DNA of 64,000 nucleotides from Dillenia suffruticosa (GCA_033439265.1 JAVTVX010000027.1:6339001-6403000), one strand, 5' to 3'; shown: positions 47,645 to 61,146, counted from the first letter of the stretch. A program made the numbers and translations. Notes: generated from the sequence alone by a model not told the origin.

Positions 47645-48315
47645 TACAACACCAGTAGTTTTGATGAAGTTCATTAACAAGCACACAAAAAGTGGTTATC
47701 GAAACTTCTCACTACTATAAAAATAAACCTTCATTAATGCCATATGGTGATGTGTTATTATAGATTTAAAACTATACATTGTGGGTAATCTTTTATTATT
47801 TAATCATTAAATATATGGTCGCCATTAGAATTTAAATCTATTTTATTGAAAAAAAATTATCTTGATACATAATTGTAAAATTATGTTTGCTTGTTTTATA
47901 TTTAAATTTATTTTATAGTAAATTTAAAATCTTTTACAATTAACCTTTTATGTAATACTTGGAATTCTGGAGCCACTGTTCCAATGACGGCTCTATCATT
48001 CAAAGGATTCTAATACAACGGCAACGTAGGAAGATTAGTCTTTAGACACATGTTTGTGAACTGATAGGGTTGACTTCATCTGCTCTGCAGGTGAATGACT
48101 TGATCTTTTAAAATTTTTAGACAAATACCTGAGATAAATCGATTCCGTAATTTTCTCCTTGAAAAAAGAACCTCCAACGTAATGACAAGATCAGTTGCTT
48201 TTCTGGTTCAATATCTTTAAAATATAAACTTTTCATTTATGGGGTTGTAGCTTTCATCGCGTCTATGTTGAAAAGTTAACGGGTCAGCCAGCTTTCATGG
48301 CAAGCAAGGCCAAAA

Positions 48316-48319
<4 letters not shown>

Positions 48320-48368
<49 letters not shown>
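48320..48368. repeat. AG microsatellite
   Basis: About 24 AG units, equivalent to 13,111-13,142 in copy A. Confidence 0.93.
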
Positions 48369-48370
<2 letters not shown>

Positions 48371-48774
48371 TAGACAAACGAAGAAGTGGTTCAGCAGTTT
48401 GTATCTGTTTTAATCACGGAGTGATTTTCTCATCACACGAGCACAGCTCACATTGTTTTCTCTGCAAGAAGATGAAACAAAAGCTTAATAATTTGGCTGA
48501 TCTTGAAGAGACACTCGGAGACCAGAGACTAAAATATGAAATATGGTCCCCATGAGGGAATTTAAAAAAAAATTAAAATGGTTTTTTTTCCTTGACATAA
48601 ACTCAATTTAATTAAAGAGAAAATGTCATTTTCAATTTTCAATTAATTAAGTATGAAAATCCCACGGGAGCCATCCCTCTGCAATAAAATTTTGTGATTT
48701 CTTTTCAAAGACTTGACCTCTAAGATGCTTCCTATCCTATCAATGATTTGCGTCATATTATATGAGTTCACGTT

Positions 48775-49014
48775 TGATGGTTTTTTAAGAGAAAAACTCA
48801 AACCAAAATATGTTTTCTAGGCAAAAAGCTACTTTCATTAATTATTCTTCAAAAGAGATGAATATAATAAATTTAAGAATATTCTTCCAAAAAAAAAAAT
48901 CTCAATAATTAGAATTCAAATTTAAAAATTTGAAATAACTAACAAGCCAAAATAGACTTGACTGTTACAAAAATATCATCCAAGAATCTGTGGTAGAAGT
49001 TACACATCTCAACA
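48775..49014 (-). repeat. Copia-1 3' LTR (left)
   Basis: 240 bp, TGATGG to CAACA. It pairs with 52,987-53,240, mostly by simple substitutions and two short length changes. Confidence 0.93.
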
Positions 49015-52000
49015 CTCCTCCTTGCTACTTTTGCTACAGACTCTAATTTATAGTCTTAAATCTTCAAACCTTGCTTTAGATAAGGCTTTTGTGAGAATAT
49101 CAGCAAACTAAATATGGGACTTGTAATAAACCAATACAATCTCCTTATTCTTCTGTACTTCCCTAAGGAAATAATGCTTAATCTTAAAATGTTTACTGTT
49201 GCCGTAAAATACTGGATTTTTTGAGATAGTTATGGCACCATTGTTGTCAACAAAAATTTCAGTTGCTTCCTTCTGAGTGTGCTTCAAATCTGCTAGCAAT
49301 TTCCTTAGCCATAAAGCTTGATTTACTGCTACAGTAGTGGTCACATATTCTATCTATGTAGTTGATTGAGCTACTACATCTTGTATCTTAGAACTCCAAG
49401 AAAAACGTTCAGAATCAAGGCTGAACAAGTAACCTGAAGTGCTTTTCATGTCATTGCTGGAACACCCCAGTTACTGTTAGAAAAACCAAACAAAAACATC
49501 ATTTATGACTTCTTAAAACAGACGCTGAAATCAACTATTCCCTTGATATATCTAAGCACTCTTTTGCAGCTTTGTAGTGTAAATCACTTGGATAATGCAT
49601 GAACCTTGAAAGTAAGCTAACATAATACATGATATTCGGCCTTGTTGCTGTGAGATACATCAAGCAACCAATGAGACTTCTGTAGAGTCTCTCATCAGCT
49701 TTAACAACTCCATCATCTTTGCTTAATTTTTCATTCTCCATCAAAGGAGTGCTGACAGATTTGGAGGATTCCATATCGAACTTTTTCAGCACCTCCTTTG
49801 CATACTTGTGCTGAAAAATAAATATTCCTTGCTGAGATTGCTGAATCTCTAACCCAAGGAAGTAGGCCATCTCACCCATATCTGTCATCTAAAACACATT
49901 TTTCATTTGCTCCTTGAATTGATTCACCATGTTTATGTTGCTTCCTGTAACAAGCAAATCATCAACATGCAAGGAAACAATGATTAATTCATTGTTAGTA
50001 ACTTTGACATAGAGAGTTGATTCACTCAAACTCTTCTCAAATCCAATCTTCAGCAAATGATCATCAATTTTGCTATGCCAAACCTTTGGAGCCTGTTTGA
50101 GACCATTCAATGCTTTCTTGAGAAGATAAACTGTCTTCTTTTCCTTTCACGACAAATCCTTCGGGTTGCTCAATAAAAATCTCCTCCTCCAAGTAGCCAT
50201 TTAAAAAGGCAAATTTGACGTCAAGTTGAAATACTTTCCACCCTTCTTGAGTTGCTAGTGCTAAAAGCAACCTAATTGTATCGAGCCTGGCCACCAAACA
50301 AATGTTTCTGAGAAGTCCATTCCAAATTGTTAAGCATATCCTTTGACAACTAGTCTTGCCTTGTGCTTGTAATGGAACCATCTATATTTAATTTGGTTCT
50401 AAGCACCCATTTTACTCCAATAGGAGTCTTGTGAATTGGTCTGTCTATAAGGATCCAGGTTTGATTTTTTTTTCAATCATTTTGAGCTCCTCCTGCATTG
50501 CTATAATCCACCTGAGTCATCTGTAGCTTCTTTGTATCCTGTAGGCTCAAGAACAACAACGTTACAATTTTGATAGATATTAGAAAATAATCTGTACCTC
50601 TAACTGGAATATGATCCACAGACTCATCATCAGTTTGCTCCTGCATGTCTTTTAGGTTGGATTCCTTGGTCTTAGCTTCAGATTTTCCCAATTCCATGCA
50701 GCTAATTCATTGAATTTGATGTCTCTACTAACAATCACCTTTCTATTTAAGGGTTGATAGACTCTATAATCCTTGATGGTGCTACCGTATCCAATAAAGA
50801 TCCCAACTTCAGTCTTTTCATCAAGTTTTCCTCTTTTCACATCTGAGATTTGTGTGTAACATATGCATCCAAACACTTTTAGATTTTGGATAGTAGGCTT
50901 GTATCCAAACCAGGTCTCAAATGGAGTCTTATCATTCAATGCTTTTGTTGGTAGCCTATTGAGAAGAAATATTGTGGTACGCATAGATTCAGTCCAAAAT
51001 TTCTTTGGCATTTTCTTCTAAAACAACAAGTATCTGGACATATTCATGATTGTCCTATTTTTTCTTTCACTTACTCCATTTTGCTGAGAAGTGTAAGTTG
51101 CTGTCAACTGGTGTTCAATTCTTGCATCTTCACAAAACTTGTTAAACAAGTTAGAAGTATATTCTGCCCCATTATCATATCTGATCATCTTAATCTTTAG
51201 TCCACATTGGTTCTCAATCTAATTTTTAAACTTCCAAAACACAGCAGCAATCTCAAATTTTTGTTTCATAGAATATACCCAGCAAAATCTATTAAAATCA
51301 TCAATAAAGACTGTGTAATACCTACTACCACTTATGGAAGGAGTTCTCATGGGGCCACACACGTCTGTATAGATCAGTTGCAGCTTTTCAACTGCTCTCC
51401 ATGCCTTGTTTAGAGGAAATGACAACCTCGTTTGCTTTCCTAGTTGACAAACCTCACAAACACAATCTACATTTTCAACAATAGGCAAATCCCGCACTAG
51501 TCCACTCTTATGCATATCATTAAGTGTTGAATAATGGAAATGACCAAATCTTTTACGCCAAAGCTCAGATTGATCTTTTAAGCTTGTAAAGGCATCACTA
51601 CCATTTTGTAGCCAATTAAGAGAGAAACTTTTTTGACTCATTTTTACAGAAAAAAGTTCACTCCCATGAGAATCATAAATCATACAAGCACTATCCTTAA
51701 AAACCATAAGTAATTTTTTTCAAGAAGTTACCCCACACTTAACAGATTTTGATTGATTTTAGGGACAAATAGAATATCAGAAATGATCTTCATACCTGAT
51801 ATATGGTCAATTGCCACTTGTCCCCTGCCTTTAACCTCTATACAATCTCCGTTTCCAATTCTAACTTTGGAAACATAAGATATGTCAAGCTCCTTGAAGA
51901 TAGACTCATTGTTGATCATGTGGTGAGTACAACCGCTATCAATCAGTCAAGTTTCATTTGAACTATCGCCTACAAAACATGTTATTGCAAATAATTGTAT

Positions 52001-52970
52001 CTCATGGGGCTCATCAGTAATTTGGGCTTGTTGGGCTCCTTGCTTGTTCTTACAAACCTTCTCTACATGTCCCTTTTGATTGCAAAATCTGCATTGAACA
52101 TCAGGCCTTCACCAATAAAATTTTGGCGAGTGTGAAGTCTTCTTACAATGAGTACACAGAGGAAATTTGCCTTTCCTTGCTTCATATTTGCTGTTGTCAC
52201 CATCATTTTTGTTTTTCTTACCTTTGCCACTTTGCTGAATTTGATTTTTGCCTTTTGCCTTTTGCCTTAAAGGCACCTTCAACTGCTTCTTCTTTTCTGA
52301 TAGCTTTCCTATACTTCTATGCTTGCAAGGCATTGACCAACTCTAGCAAGGTGATTTGAGAAAGATCTCTTGAATCCTCAAGAGATGAAATCTTTAACTC
52401 AAATCTTTCAGATAAACTCACCAAGACTTTCTCTACTACTCTTTGGTCTGGGAGTTCTTCACCCATCAATCTTATCTTATTGACAACATTCAAGAGTCTA
52501 TCAGAATACTCTTTAACGTTTTTAGATTTATTTATCCTCAAAAGTTCAAATTCTCTTCTGAGGTTCAGAACTTGCATTTGTCTTGTTCTTTCATTCCCTT
52601 GAAATGCTTCTTTGAGTACATCCCAAGCTTTTTTTTATAGTTTCACAAGCCATAATCCTCGTGAAAACAGCATCCGAGACTGCTGAGTGAATGCATGTCA
52701 GTGCCTTGAATCTCCTTTTCCTTGCATCCTTTTGATCTCTCATTCGAACAATTGTTGGATCTTCAGGGAGTTGTGGAAAATCATCCGACACCACAACTTC
52801 CACAAGCTCATTAGCCTCTAAGTATGATTTTATCTTGACAGCCCAGATTTGATAATTTTCACCAGAAAAAACTGGTGGGTTTGAAAGAAAGTTGTTTTCT
52901 AGCATTCTTTAGTAGTGAAAAAAGGGTTACTCAGCAAATCACTCTCACACACAGGCCCTTAAGAACAAAG

Positions 52971-52983
52971 GGTTCTGATACCA
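52971..52983 (-). other. Copia-1 primer binding site
   Basis: On the minus strand it reads TGGTATCAGAACC, an initiator tRNA-Met type site three bases inside the 5' LTR. Confidence 0.87.
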
Positions 52984-52986
52984 ATT

Positions 52987-53240
52987 TAATGGTTTTTTAA
53001 GAAAGAAACTTGAAGCAAAATATGTTTTCTGAGCAAAAAGCCACTTTCATTGATTATTCTCCAAAATATAAAGAGATGAACATAACAAATTTGAGAATAT
53101 TCTTCCCAAAAAAATCTCAACAATTAGAATTCAAATTCAAAAATTTGAAATAACTAACAAGCCAAAAAATCTGAAAAATAAGTTTGATTGTTGCAAAAAT
53201 ATCATCCAAGAATCTGTAGTAGAAGTTGCACATCTCAACA
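52987..53240 (-). repeat. Copia-1 5' LTR (right)
   Basis: 254 bp, TAATGG to CAACA. It carries the same order of words as the left LTR, including a shared AAAAATATCATCCAAGAATC block. Confidence 0.92.
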
Positions 53241-53245
53241 ACGTT

Positions 53246-53432
53246 TATCGCATGGGTGACCAATATTTCTCTTTAATTATTAAACTCTGCTTTACCAGAA
53301 TTAACCATCTTCAAACTTTTGATTAAAACTTCTCAACAAGTAGAGGATTATTTATTTATTTGCTTGGCAAGAAAATATAGGTAGTAAATTGCCAAAAGTC
53401 TATATCATAACAATGATTTGAAACAAAGAAAG
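53246..53432. other. Copy B host segment between two Copia elements
   Basis: Aligns with about 14,617-14,810 of copy A, starting TATCGCATGGG and ending GATTTGAAACAAAGAAAG. It proves that the two Copia elements inserted separately. Confidence 0.88.
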
Positions 53433-53919
53433 TGTTGGTAAATATGGTCACGTAGGGGTATTTTACCACAAAAGTAAAAAAAAAAAAAAAATTGAATTAA
53501 CCTGAGATAATAGGATAACTCCCATTAACTTTCTAATATCTCTTTCACTCTTCTAACATGAAATAAGATCAATGGTTTTGAATTAACAAGTCTCTCAGCA
53601 TATTGTTGATATTGAGAGAGAGAGAGGTTGAGTGAAATACAACTAAAGAGAGCTATATACATTTTTTAGAGTGAAAACAATAAACGGTTTCGAGAAAATT
53701 TCAACAAGAAAATTTTCTTTGTCACTTAAATTACTGGGTTTAGTGTTGTGACATTGTGGTAGTAACTCGATTTATGTGGTTACAACTGCGAGATCGTTCG
53801 AAAAAAATTTCGTAGTTTCTAAATTTTTTGCATCTATCCACTGAGTTATACCCGAAAATTCAAACTTTTAATTTTTTTGAAACATTACCATACTTCCACT
53901 AGTGTCATAAAGTTTAACA
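53433..53919 (+). repeat. Copia-2 5' LTR
   Basis: 487 bp, TGTTGGTAAATATG to TTTAACA. It includes an AG run and a CACTTAAATTACTGGG block shared with the other LTR. Confidence 0.9.
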
Positions 53920-53920
53920 T

Positions 53921-53930
53921 TGGTATCAAA
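53921..53930 (+). other. Copia-2 primer binding site
   Basis: TGGTATCAAA, one base inside the 5' LTR, a decayed initiator tRNA-Met type site. Confidence 0.75.
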
Positions 53931-53988
53931 TCATGTTAAATTTATTAATTTTTTTTTTGAAATTTTTCGAACATAAAAATGTTTGGGT

Positions 53989-54983
53989 CATCAAATCCAT
54001 ATTTGAAGTTCTTAGCAAAAACAATGACTGAGACCTTAGAACTGAGATTTGTTGAGTTTAAAAATGAATTGATCTATGAAAATGGTATAAAAATGTTCCT
54101 CATATTTTGATCTATATGTTTGAGTGATTAATTGTGAATTTTGGTTGCTAGAAATCGAGTTTCAAAAATGACTGTGAACGGTCAAAACTTTGGACATTTG
54201 ATTTGCTGAAACTAGGGTGTGAATCTCCCAAAAATAGAGTTGAGCATGTTTTTGAGAGATTTAATTACTATTTTCAGTTGAAGTCGTTGTGAAAAATGGC
54301 CGAAAAATTTTGTTTTTTGGTAGCTTGGTCGCACAGAACCAATTGTAGGGAGTCGGGTGAAGACAACCTGACCCCAACACACAGTAGGCTGGCTAACACA
54401 CCAGACACGTGGTATGTACTACATGTGCACTCATGCGCTTGACCTGCGTCCCTCGGTCACAAACCGGATCAGGACGTGGGTCAAACATGAATCCAAGTCG
54501 GAACTAACCTGAACCGCCCCGACTGGGCTTCACGTGCCTGCTCCTTGTGCCCTTCATGTGCCTTAGTATGTGTGAAGCGTATGCGCCTATGAGTTGGGGT
54601 CAGATCTTCTTCGTTCGAATCCCTGTAATCGGGTCTGTGTGACTCGGCTACCGAAAAATAAATTTTTTTGCCATTTTTTATGGTTATTTTAACAGGAAAT
54701 CACAATTAAACCTCTCAAAAACATCCATAACTTGATTTTTGTGAGATTTATGCTCTAATCTAGGTAAATCAAATGTCCAAAGTTTCGGTCCTTCATGGCC
54801 ATTTTTAAAACTTGATTTTAGGCGACCAAAATTCGCAATTAATCACTCAAATATGTAGATTAGAACATGAGAAACATTTTTACACCATTTTCATAGATCA
54901 ATTCATTCTTAAACTTGATAGATCTAAGTTCTAAGGTCTCAATCATTGTTTTTGATCTAGAACTTCAACCATGGATTTGATGA
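53989..54983. repeat. Large inverted repeat in the Copia-2 leader
   Basis: The left arm at 53,989-54,311 is the reverse complement of the right arm at 54,661-54,983: 323 bases each, roughly 80 percent matching by eye. Shared words include TGAATTGATCTATGAAAATGG and TTTGGACATTTGATTTGCTG-like stretches. The 349-base loop (54,312-54,660) is clearly GC-richer than either arm and holds GTTCGAATCCC at 54,613-54,623, a near-perfect pol III B-box word. Origin unknown. Confidence 0.85.
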
Positions 54984-57900
54984 TCTTAATATGCTCAAAA
55001 AATTATAAAAAAATTTTATTCGTGATCTACAAGTCATGGATAATGTTGTGATATTTATGAATTTATGAAATTCATTCGTGATCTAGACTCTAAATTTTTT
55101 ATTATAACATTTTTATACTCGAAAAAATTTTGAAAACAATTTTAATAAATCTAACGTGGAAGCATGGTAATTTTTAAAAAATTATGTAGGCGTGTGGTAG
55201 CACACCGCTAGTGCATGGCAGCGCATGAGACTATCCTGAATTAGATTTTTTCAATTTTTAGAGGGTTTCGCGTCAATAAATGTGATTTTTTGTGGGTTTT
55301 TGTGTGCCAAATTCAAATCTGAATTGTAAGACGTGATTCCAAATTGTGGTGTATGATATCCGTTAACTCATACGTTTGTTTTGGGATCTTTACTCAAATT
55401 ATTAGAATTTATAGATTTGTAAGGTGCGTAAAATTGTGAGAATAAATATCATATGTCACTCATATCTCTCTTTTCTATATAACAAAGACAATGGTTACAA
55501 CAAAAACTGTTGTACTTGATCTTATGAAGGGAGACAAACTGAACGGTGACAATTATGAGATTTGATATTGCAAGATTCAGTTAGTTTTCGAGGAATAGGA
55601 ACTAGCTGAGGTTTTACAGTAAGATAAAAGATCTCAGAGAGGGTACCATGTCTAAGGCGAGATAGGACCAGGAGGTGTTTTATTCATGGAAGAAAAAGGA
55701 TGGTTAGACTAGAGCAGCAGCATGCACGACGATTGTAGGGAGTTTTATGAGCAGTATTTTATTACGATGTCGGAGTGCATTTTGGTTCCCGGTCAGCTCC
55801 TAAACTGAAGATGATAACCTCTAAGTTTATTACCTATAAAAAAAAGATATGATCATAGCATGAAACAACATCTCATACACATGATGAGTATGATTGCTTG
55901 TTTGAAGAATTTGGAAGAGTCATTATTAGATGAGTTTCAGGTAGTGGGAGTGATCCAGTTTCTACCAGATTCCTGGAAGATTGTTAAGACCTACCTTACA
56001 TATATTGAGAGTATTCGTATTTTCATGGAAGTGAGTAGGTGCTGTGAGCTCAAGGAAAAGCGCTAGGAGGTGGTTAGATCAGTTTCGGATCATGCTTTTA
56101 TGGTAGAATTGAGTAAGAGCTACCGGGGTATCAAATGTAAATAGCGTAAATATGACAAGAAGACTAAAGGTCATAGCAATAAGAAACCATCTATCAAGAC
56201 CGATGACAAAGCATGACAGTACAGGAAGAAATAGCTCAATAAGAGCAAAGTCAAGTACTATGTATATGGCAAATTTGGGCATTTCACTCGTAAGTGTGGT
56301 GACCGAAATATATGTCCTTTTTCTTTACATAGTTTGAACTTTATATCATCTACTATGATACTCATTGACTTTTCTTCCTTGTGGATTATAAATTCAGGAG
56401 TTATTGATCATGTAACTCGGGACAAGAGCACGTTCATAGAGTTTCGACGACTGAATCCCCATGTGAGGAAGCTATATGTGGGGAACTGAGTATTTGTGGC
56501 TGTTAGAGGGATTGATATATGCAAGCTGGTGCTGTGAAGTAACTAAATCATGTATTTACATGATATTTTGTATGCTCTTGAGATTTGATGAAATCTTATA
56601 GTATTTTGTCTTGATTGTTTAAGATATTCTATTTCTTTGAGAAACTCTATTGTTTCTGTTTTTTGTGGCAGTTCTTTGGTTTGTTCTGCTTTAGTTTATG
56701 ATGGACTATATGCATTGGATGTAACTCTTTTTAATGATATTTGTTATTTATCTTTTGTTGCCTTTATATCTAATAGTGTAGTTGATGATATTATCATTTG
56801 ACATAATAGACTTGCCTACATAGGGTAAGAGAAAATGAACCGACTAATTACGAGTGGCTTGTTGGGCCTGCTAACAAGGGTCGAGTTACCCCAATGCGAT
56901 TTTTCCTTAACAAGCAAAGTCACAAGGAAACCATTTGGAAAGATAATGAGAGCTGAAACTCTATTATAGTTAATCTACTCTGATATTTGTAGGCCTATGA
57001 ATGTAAGAGTCTGAAATGGGTTACGTACTTCATTACGTTTATAGATGATTACACACGTTTCAATTATATCTATTTGATCTTTCACGAATTTGAGACATTA
57101 GAATATTTTAAGAGGTTTATTAGTGAGTTTGAAAATCAGTTAGATTTGAAAGTAAAGACTCTTAGAACCGACCAAGTGTGCGAGTATCTATTTGAACAGT
57201 TCAAAGAGCTTTTGTCTCGAGAAATGTATTACGAGACAATTGATTATTTTTGCTACTCCCCAGTAGAACAAAGTAACTGAGAGGAGGAATAGGATATTAT
57301 TAGAGATTGTGAGATCTATGATGGTACATGACAATTTGCCCACCTCCCATTGGGGAGATGTATTATTGATTACTACCTACGTTCTCAACATTATACAACA
57401 AAATCTGTAGTCAGTATCCCATACGAGTTTTGGAGAGAAAGGCAACTTGACCTTAACCACTTAAGACCATTGAGTTGTGCCACATATGTTCACGATTACT
57501 TGAATCCACACGGTAAGTTAAATCCGCAAGAAAAAAGTGTATCTTTATAAAGTACTCTGAACATTCCAAGGGACATATATTCCTAGGTCAGTATACATAC
57601 GACACTATCACTGAAATTGAATCTCATGATACCATATTCCTTGAGAATAATTTCCCTAAGAGAGGTAAAATGGATCGAACTTTACCTTCTATGAGATGAA
57701 TGAATCTAGTGGCTTAGCTGAGTCTAGCAGCGGGACTCAAGATCCCGTTATGGATCTTGATCTTAGTAAGAATGGCCCATTTAGAGGTGATGAAGTTCTC
57801 CCTCCTCGTAGGAGTAGTCGGGGACATAAATCTCGACGTCATTTCCCAATTGAGGATGAAATCCTCATTGTAATTCTCGAGAATGATGAGAAACTCAAGA

Positions 57901-60608
57901 CATTTTAGGAGGCTCTTGAGAGTCCTATGAAGGACCAATAGTTAAAAGCCATGCAGGAGGAGATGGAATTTATAAAAGTCAATGGGATTTGGGATCAAGT
58001 TGACTTACCTAAGGATAGAAAGGCCATTGAGAACAAATGAGTTCTCAAAGTCTAAAGAATGACCGATGGATCGATGAGAGATACAATACCCGTCTAGTAG
58101 CCGAGGGTTACACGTAGACCAAGTGCATTGACTATGAGAAGACTTTCTCTCCTATAGTTAAATTTATATCGATCCGTTTACTTTTGACGATTGTTTCAAA
58201 TATAGATCTAGGGTTACACTAAATGGACGTAAAGACTACCTGCCTTAATGGAAATTTGGATGAAGAGATCTACATAGAATAACCTCTGGGATTGATCTAA
58301 AAGGTCAAGAGGATAAGGTTTGTTGATTTTGACAGTTGATATATGGTTTAAAGCAATCATCCAGGCGGTGGTGTTTGAAATTTCACGAAAATATGATATC
58401 TTATAGTTTTACAATGATCGAGGATGATCATTGTATCTATCTGATACGTTCTGATAATTCTTTTATGATCCTATCTCTGTATATGGATGATATAATGTTG
58501 GTTAGTAACAACATTTAGTATCTGATGACTATTAAAATATGGTTATCGTCGAATTTCGACGTAAAAGATATGGGTGAAGTTAAGTTCATTCTCGGAGTTA
58601 ATATCCAGAGAGATCGTTCAAGATGGATGTTAACTCTTTTACAAGAGATCCACATTAGAAAGATTCTCGAGTACATTGGGATGAGCTATTGTAATTCTAT
58701 AAATATTCCGATTGTCAAGTGTGATGACATGAGTCTTGACATGTATCCCAAAACTCAAGAAGAAGTGAGGGAAATGAGCAAAATCCCTTATTTCAATGCA
58801 GTAAGAAGTTTAATGATCATGATATTGTGTACATGATCAAATATTTGTTATGCAATCGGTCTAGTGAGTAGATATTATTCAAATTCTGAAATGGATCACT
58901 GGAGAATAGTGAAAAGGATTTTTAGATATGTGCAAGCCTCTGTTTGTGTTATGAAGGAGGTATTTACGTTTTGTGGGATATTCAGAAGTCGATTCAGGCG
59001 ATGATTTAAATGGGTGCAAATCGACATCAGGTTTTGTCTTTTTGCTCAATGGCATTATCATTTCTTGGAATAGTAAGAAGCAAATTTATATAATTCTATC
59101 TATGATGGAAATTGAGTTCGTGGTTTGCTTAGTTATAGTTCAGGAGAGTGTTTAACTTTGAAAACTATAGATGATTTAGAGATTGTGGCAAATAGTGGGA
59201 GACCAGTGATAATTTACTGTGTGATAATCAGTCTGCTATCGCCTACACTCAAAACCCTAAGTATCATAGTAGGACCAAATATATTGATATCAGATATAAT
59301 TTCGTGAGAGATATTATCGAGAAGGGTGAAGTGACTGTTAAGTACACTTCTACACATAGTATGGTGGTTAACTCGGTCACCAAATCTATTGCTAGAAACT
59401 CGTTTGTAAAATATAGAGAGTTATTGGATTTGCGTATATTTTGACATTTCTCATTGTGTATTGGATTGACGTTATTGATATTTATCCTTTTTATATATAT
59501 GATTCTCGTACATTATCCACTCACATATTAGTTATTATATTTTATTTAATATACTTATTTCTTATTATATATTTTGTGATGTGATGCGATGTGATAAAAA
59601 AATGTCAGACATGCGAGATTGACTATCATATACGAGTGACCACCTCTAATTCTGAGTGAGATGGAATAAGACGATTTCTAAACGTTAGAGATTTTGAGAG
59701 TAGTTCTATTAGAATATAAGTTATCCTAATATATATTCAGAATGATATCATATACGATATGATCGACATGAACATATCCATATCTATGTCACATGTAAGT
59801 AGCCAAATTTGAGATTTCACTTATCACCTGCGGTTAATGATATCGTTTTTGAGGTATTCTCTTTGAGATTTTTGGGTAAAATCTTGTGTAGACTGAATTT
59901 CATACTTGCATAGTGTTAGAAAATCTTACATATACCTTTTTGAAAGATTAGAGAATAATACTGTAGTATGTGTTTCATATTGCGTGTGATAAAACGACTA
60001 GAGATAGTGGGAGCTATATTACATGAGATAATATTTTGATCTTTATTCCCGTATCTCATTTTGTGAGACCCAAGATCCATTGGGTGGACTCTTTTATACA
60101 TTTATTACTTTCGGCTTTTTCTAAAAATCTTGATTTAGTATTTACTATTTTAGTCTATTCACCTATGGACTAGAAAATAATACGGTTTAAGGGGCAGGTT
60201 TAAGAAGGCAGATGAATTGAAGTCAATAGATTCGACTTTGGGAAAAAGAAAATTAATGGACATTATATCATTGTATTGTATTTACCGACCGATTTATTAT
60301 ATTTATCAATGTTTGATTCAAATATAATAGTGAATATACAGTCAAGTAATGATTGGAGACCACTTTCGATGACAAAAGTGGCTCGATAGATGTAATTGTG
60401 TTAAGTTTGAGATACACCGAATTTTTGTTTGTACTAATAATGGTTCTCAATCATTCGAATAGGTGTATCGAAAAATCTTTGTTTGCAGGTATATTAGCCA
60501 GTTGCACAATATCCAATCCTGTTTGAAAGTTTAGTAGGATAATGTAATAAATCGCATAAATTATGATTTTATGATGGACAACAAATGTATTCGTATGCAA
60601 ATAGGAGA

Positions 60609-61119
60609 TGGTGGTAAATATGTTCACGTAAGATCATTTTACAACAAAAGTTTTAAAAAAATTGAATTAAATTGAGATAATGAGAGTTATTCCATTATCT
60701 CTTAACTCCTATTAACTCTCTAGTATCTTTCTCACTCTTCTAACATGAAATAAGTTAAATGGTTTCTAATTAACAAGTCTCTATGCATATTGTTGAGATT
60801 GAGAGAGAGAGGTTGAGTGAGATACCACATAAGAGAAATATACACATTCTTTATGTCGAGAACAATAGAGGGTTTTGAGAAAATATCAAATAGAAAATTT
60901 TTTTCCTCACTTAAATTACTGGGCTTAAGGTTGTAGCGTTGTGACATTATAGTACTAACTTAATTTACGTGATTATTATCCTGACTGTGAGATTATTCGA
61001 GAAAGATTTCATGATTTCCTAATTTTCTGTATTTATCCACTGAGATATATCTAAAAATTCAATTTTTTTATTTTTTTGAAAAATTATCATATTTCCACTA
61101 GTGTCATGTAAATCTAACA
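60609..61119 (+). repeat. Copia-2 3' LTR
   Basis: 511 bp, TGGTGGTAAATATG to CTAACA. It is preceded by the purine-rich AAATAGGAGA, a likely polypurine tract. Confidence 0.88.
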
Positions 61120-61146
61120 GTGAGAGAGAGGGGGAGGAGAGAGAAG

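Larger units (their letters stand above)
46151..48769. other. Non-coding part of copy B
   Basis: Aligns with 1-303 and then with 10,801-14,600 of copy A in the same order and orientation. At 46,440-46,516 it shows the LINE-free arrangement of the site that carries the LINE/CACTA nest in copy A. It contains the 47,280-47,644 insertion and an AG microsatellite at 48,320-48,368. No gene is supported. Confidence 0.82.
48775..53240 (-). mobile_element. Ty1/Copia retrotransposon (Copia-1), broken, all parts present
   Basis: A fossil element of 4,466 bp on the minus strand. In element order: 5' LTR (52,987-53,240), tRNA-Met primer site, gag (about 52.1-52.9 kb) with VFSGENYQIWAVKIKSYLEA, CCHC knuckle (about 52.1 kb), protease (about 51.7-51.95 kb), integrase (about 50.8-51.6 kb) with CQLGKQTRLSFP and LQLIYTDVCGPM, reverse transcriptase (about 49.5-50.4 kb) with VSLHVDDLLVTGSN, RNase H (about 49.1-49.35 kb), and 3' LTR (48,775-49,014). 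Integrase before RT is the Copia order. About ten breaks are visible. LTRs agree at roughly 91 percent by eye. The clade is not resolved. Confidence 0.92.
48770..53245. repeat. Copia-1 target-site duplication (ACGTT)
   Basis: ACGTT lies at 48,770-48,774 and again at 53,241-53,245. Copy A at about 14,610 reads GTTCACGTTTATCGC uninterrupted, which is the pre-insertion site. Confidence 0.95.
53433..61119 (+). mobile_element. Ty1/Copia retrotransposon (Copia-2), heavily broken
   Basis: A fossil element of 7,687 bp on the plus strand. Parts: 5' LTR (53,433-53,919), primer site, long leader with a large inverted repeat (53,989-54,983), gag (from about 55.49 kb, with LMKGDKLNGDNYEI), zinc-knuckle and protease remnants (about 56.1-56.5 kb), integrase (about 56.8-57.6 kb), reverse transcriptase (about 57.9-58.9 kb, with YGLKQSSRRWCLKFHENM and LYMDDIML), RNase H (about 58.95-59.45 kb), and 3' LTR (60,609-61,119). 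The order is Copia. Well over twenty breaks are visible. LTRs differ by about 15 percent plus length changes, so it is old. Flanks GAAAG and GTGAG are at best a decayed target duplication. Copy A lacks it. Confidence 0.88.

Noticed and set aside
53989-54983. Phage- or bacterial-type diversity or toxin system suggested by the large inverted repeat
   Set aside because: The context is a plant Copia leader. No toxin, recombinase or variable region is present.
60609-61119. Solo LTR
   Set aside because: It pairs with 53,433-53,919 and the interval between holds primer site, gag, integrase, RT and RNase H remnants in Copia order, so it is the 3' LTR of one element.
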